Part shown: piece by piece, positions 62,848-64,000 of the stretch
Position numbering within the stretch: position 1 is the first letter of the stretch
Layout: each line of letters opens with the position of its first letter
Source of the DNA: Rhodospirillaceae bacterium
Lineage (GTDB): Bacteria; Pseudomonadota; Alphaproteobacteria; Dongiales; Dongiaceae
Length of the DNA: 64,000 nucleotides
Assembly: GCA_016712715.1 (NCBI GenBank)
Contig: JADJQM010000001.1
Coordinates: 620,001 to 684,000 of the forward strand
Reading direction: 5' to 3'
Translations under genes and position numbers: made by a program
The notes under the pieces: generated by a model
What the model was told of the DNA's origin: nothing
The model's database searches: none
Seen by the model: only the letters and a program-made list of their open reading frames with translations

Positions 62848-64000
62848 TCACACAATTTCCTTCTTCCGCGGTGGATCGAAGAACATGCGGTTCCGCGTCC
62901 AGCATTTCACCATGCTGCGTTCGATCTTTTTCTCTTTCGGATACCAGATCTCGATCCACATTTCCGTGCCGGGCTTCGTATAGGCCATGGGTATCTGGGC
63001 AAAGGCGATGTTCTTCTTCAGCAAGGGCGACCACATGGCGGAGGTAGTAAGGCCCAGTTCCTTGGTTCCCTTCTCGTCGGCATAGAGGAAAGCACCCGGT
63101 GCCGGCTTGCGTCCCTCGATCTCGATACCAGATAGGATAAAGCGTGAGGAGCCTTCCGCTTTTTCCTTCTGCAAGGCTCGCTTGCCGACGAAATAGGCAT
63201 CCTTCTTCAGCGCCACCGCCCAGCCGATCCCGGCCTCGATCGGCGAGACACGCTGCGTCGGGCGGATGGCATGATGCGAACCGATATAGTCCACATCGAC
63301 CAGGATAAAACCGGCCTCGACGCGCGTCATTTCCAGTGCATGTCCGCCCATCGGCGCGATCTTGTAGGGATCGCCGATACGGAACAGGGTTTCCCACAGC
63401 CACGGCGCATCCTGCGGCTTGACCCAGATCTCATAGCCAAGATCGCCGGTGAAGCCGGCCCGGTCGATCCGCAGCCAATGTCCATCGACGCTCGTTTCCA
63501 TGATGCCGAAATGCGGCAGCTTGCCGATCCCTTGGACGCCCAGCACCTCCAGGATCGCGCGGGAATTCGGCCCCTGCAGCGACAGGCCGGCCAGTTGCTC
63601 GGAGATTTCCTCGATCTCGACCGAGAAACCATAGGCACTCTCATTTAGCCAATGCAGCTGATGGAGGGCGGCGTTGAGGATGAAGTCGTTCTCACCCAGG
63701 CGGAACAGCGTTCCTTCCTCGATCATGCGGCCATCATCGTCGCACCAGGCCGTGTAGGCGACATTCATTGGCGCCACCTTGCTAAGGTCGCGCGTCACCA
63801 GGTAATTGGCGAACTTCGCCGCATCCTTGCCCTTGATCGCATATTTGATCAGCGGCGAAACATCATAGACCGTGGCGCCGTTGCGGGTCGCCATATATTC
63901 CGATTGGATGGAATCATAATAGGCCGGTGAATAATAGCCCTGCCAGCGGATCCATCCAGCGCCATGCATCATGGCTTCCATCGCATCATGGAACGGCGTC
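62848..64000 (-). CDS. GcvT-family aminomethyltransferase-like protein (cut by window edge)
   Basis: About 384 residues are visible and the frame continues past 64000; the visible part starts TPFHDAMEAMMHGAGWIRWQ, so only a few N-terminal residues are missing. It has the tetrahydrofolate-binding GcvT fold: EYMATRNGATVYDVSPLIKY, QGPNSRAILEVLG, and the substrate-site aspartate region FTGDLGYEIWVKPQDAPWLW. It resembles stand-alone GcvT/DMGDH-like demethylases more than the glycine-cleavage T protein. It probably transfers a methylene or methyl group from an N-methylated compound to THF. Partner enzymes lie beyond the window, if present. Confidence 0.82.
   Translation of the reverse strand, partial: TPFHDAMEAMMHGAGWIRWQGYYSPAYYDSIQSEYMATRNGATVYDVSPLIKYAIKGKDAAKFANYLVTRDLSKVAPMNVAYTAWCDDDGRMIEEGTLFRLGENDFILNAALHQLHWLNESAYGFSVEIEEISEQLAGLSLQGPNSRAILEVLGVQGIGKLPHFGIMETSVDGHWLRIDRAGFTGDLGYEIWVKPQDAPWLWETLFRIGDPYKIAPMGGHALEMTRVEAGFILVDVDYIGSHHAIRPTQRVSPIEAGIGWAVALKKDAYFVGKRALQKEKAEGSSRFILSGIEIEGRKPAPGAFLYADEKGTKELGLTTSAMWSPLLKKNIAFAQIPMAYTKPGTEMWIEIWYPKEKKIERSMVKCWTRNRMFFDPPRKKEIV

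Noticed and set aside
62783..63403. An open frame overlapping the GcvT-family gene that starts in the inverted repeat
   Set aside because: It lies in another frame of the same strand as the well-supported GcvT-type protein and includes repeat-derived peptide sequence.
1..64000. tRNA/rRNA genes, CRISPR arrays, prophage or insertion sequences
   Set aside because: No tRNA-like cloverleaf, rRNA core sequence, regularly spaced direct repeats, integrase or transposase was recognised on either strand.

Overview
The window looks like part of an alphaproteobacterial chromosome, probably of Rhodospirillales type. It is GC-rich and carries several alphaproteobacterial hallmarks: a divK-pleD pair, an EipB-family (DUF1849) envelope protein, a DNA polymerase IV with an N-terminal zinc ribbon, a DUF992 secreted protein and a cobalamin riboswitch. 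No phage, insertion sequence, CRISPR array, rRNA or tRNA was seen. The placement is inferred from gene content only.

Layout. (1) 1-8903 is an envelope-lipid locus. A lipid kinase (cut by the left edge) and a CDP-alcohol phosphatidyltransferase run leftward. A calcineurin-like phosphoesterase, lptF, lptG, a second CDP-alcohol phosphatidyltransferase, a fatty-acid-hydroxylase-type di-iron protein, a GNAT acyltransferase and a MobA-like nucleotidyltransferase run rightward. The combination resembles bacterial ceramide/sphingolipid loci and is the most interesting candidate system here. (2) 9047-15000 holds an omega-amino-acid:pyruvate aminotransferase and a three-subunit molybdoenzyme most like the sulfite dehydrogenase SoeABC. 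(3) 15003-20249 holds pleD, divK, dinB, eipB and a 2-hydroxyacid dehydrogenase. (4) 20285-26243 is a polyphosphate module: ppx, ppk, a SixA-like phosphatase and a CYTH-CHAD protein. (5) 26453-29967 holds c-type cytochromes, a LysR regulator and wrbA. (6) 30592-34070 has a cobalamin riboswitch driving a lone 97-residue protein, divergent from serC-serA. (7) 34260-51862 is dominated by guanidino/polyamine and one-carbon metabolism: fhs, a PotABCD-type transporter with an amidinohydrolase, a TetR regulator with an MBL-fold hydrolase, AruH and guanidinobutyrase (arginine transaminase pathway), a second amidinohydrolase, and NadR/PnuC for nicotinamide riboside salvage. (8) 52611-64000 holds an ADP-forming acyl-CoA synthetase, two BetI-like TetR regulators, a class III aminotransferase, an RTX protein, a TTC38-like TPR protein, an SDR and a GcvT-family protein cut by the right edge.

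Sequence quality matters for reading this window. At least eleven genes contain single-base frameshifts, mostly at short homopolymers: lptF, the nucleotidyltransferase, ppx, a GNAT gene, serA, an rmlD-like gene, fhs (four), an amidinohydrolase, potA, potD and a class III aminotransferase. One more gene has a lone in-frame amber codon. Because housekeeping genes are hit and the downstream parts stay well conserved, residual indel errors in the assembly are more likely than true gene decay. I annotate these as full-length loci with apparent frameshifts.
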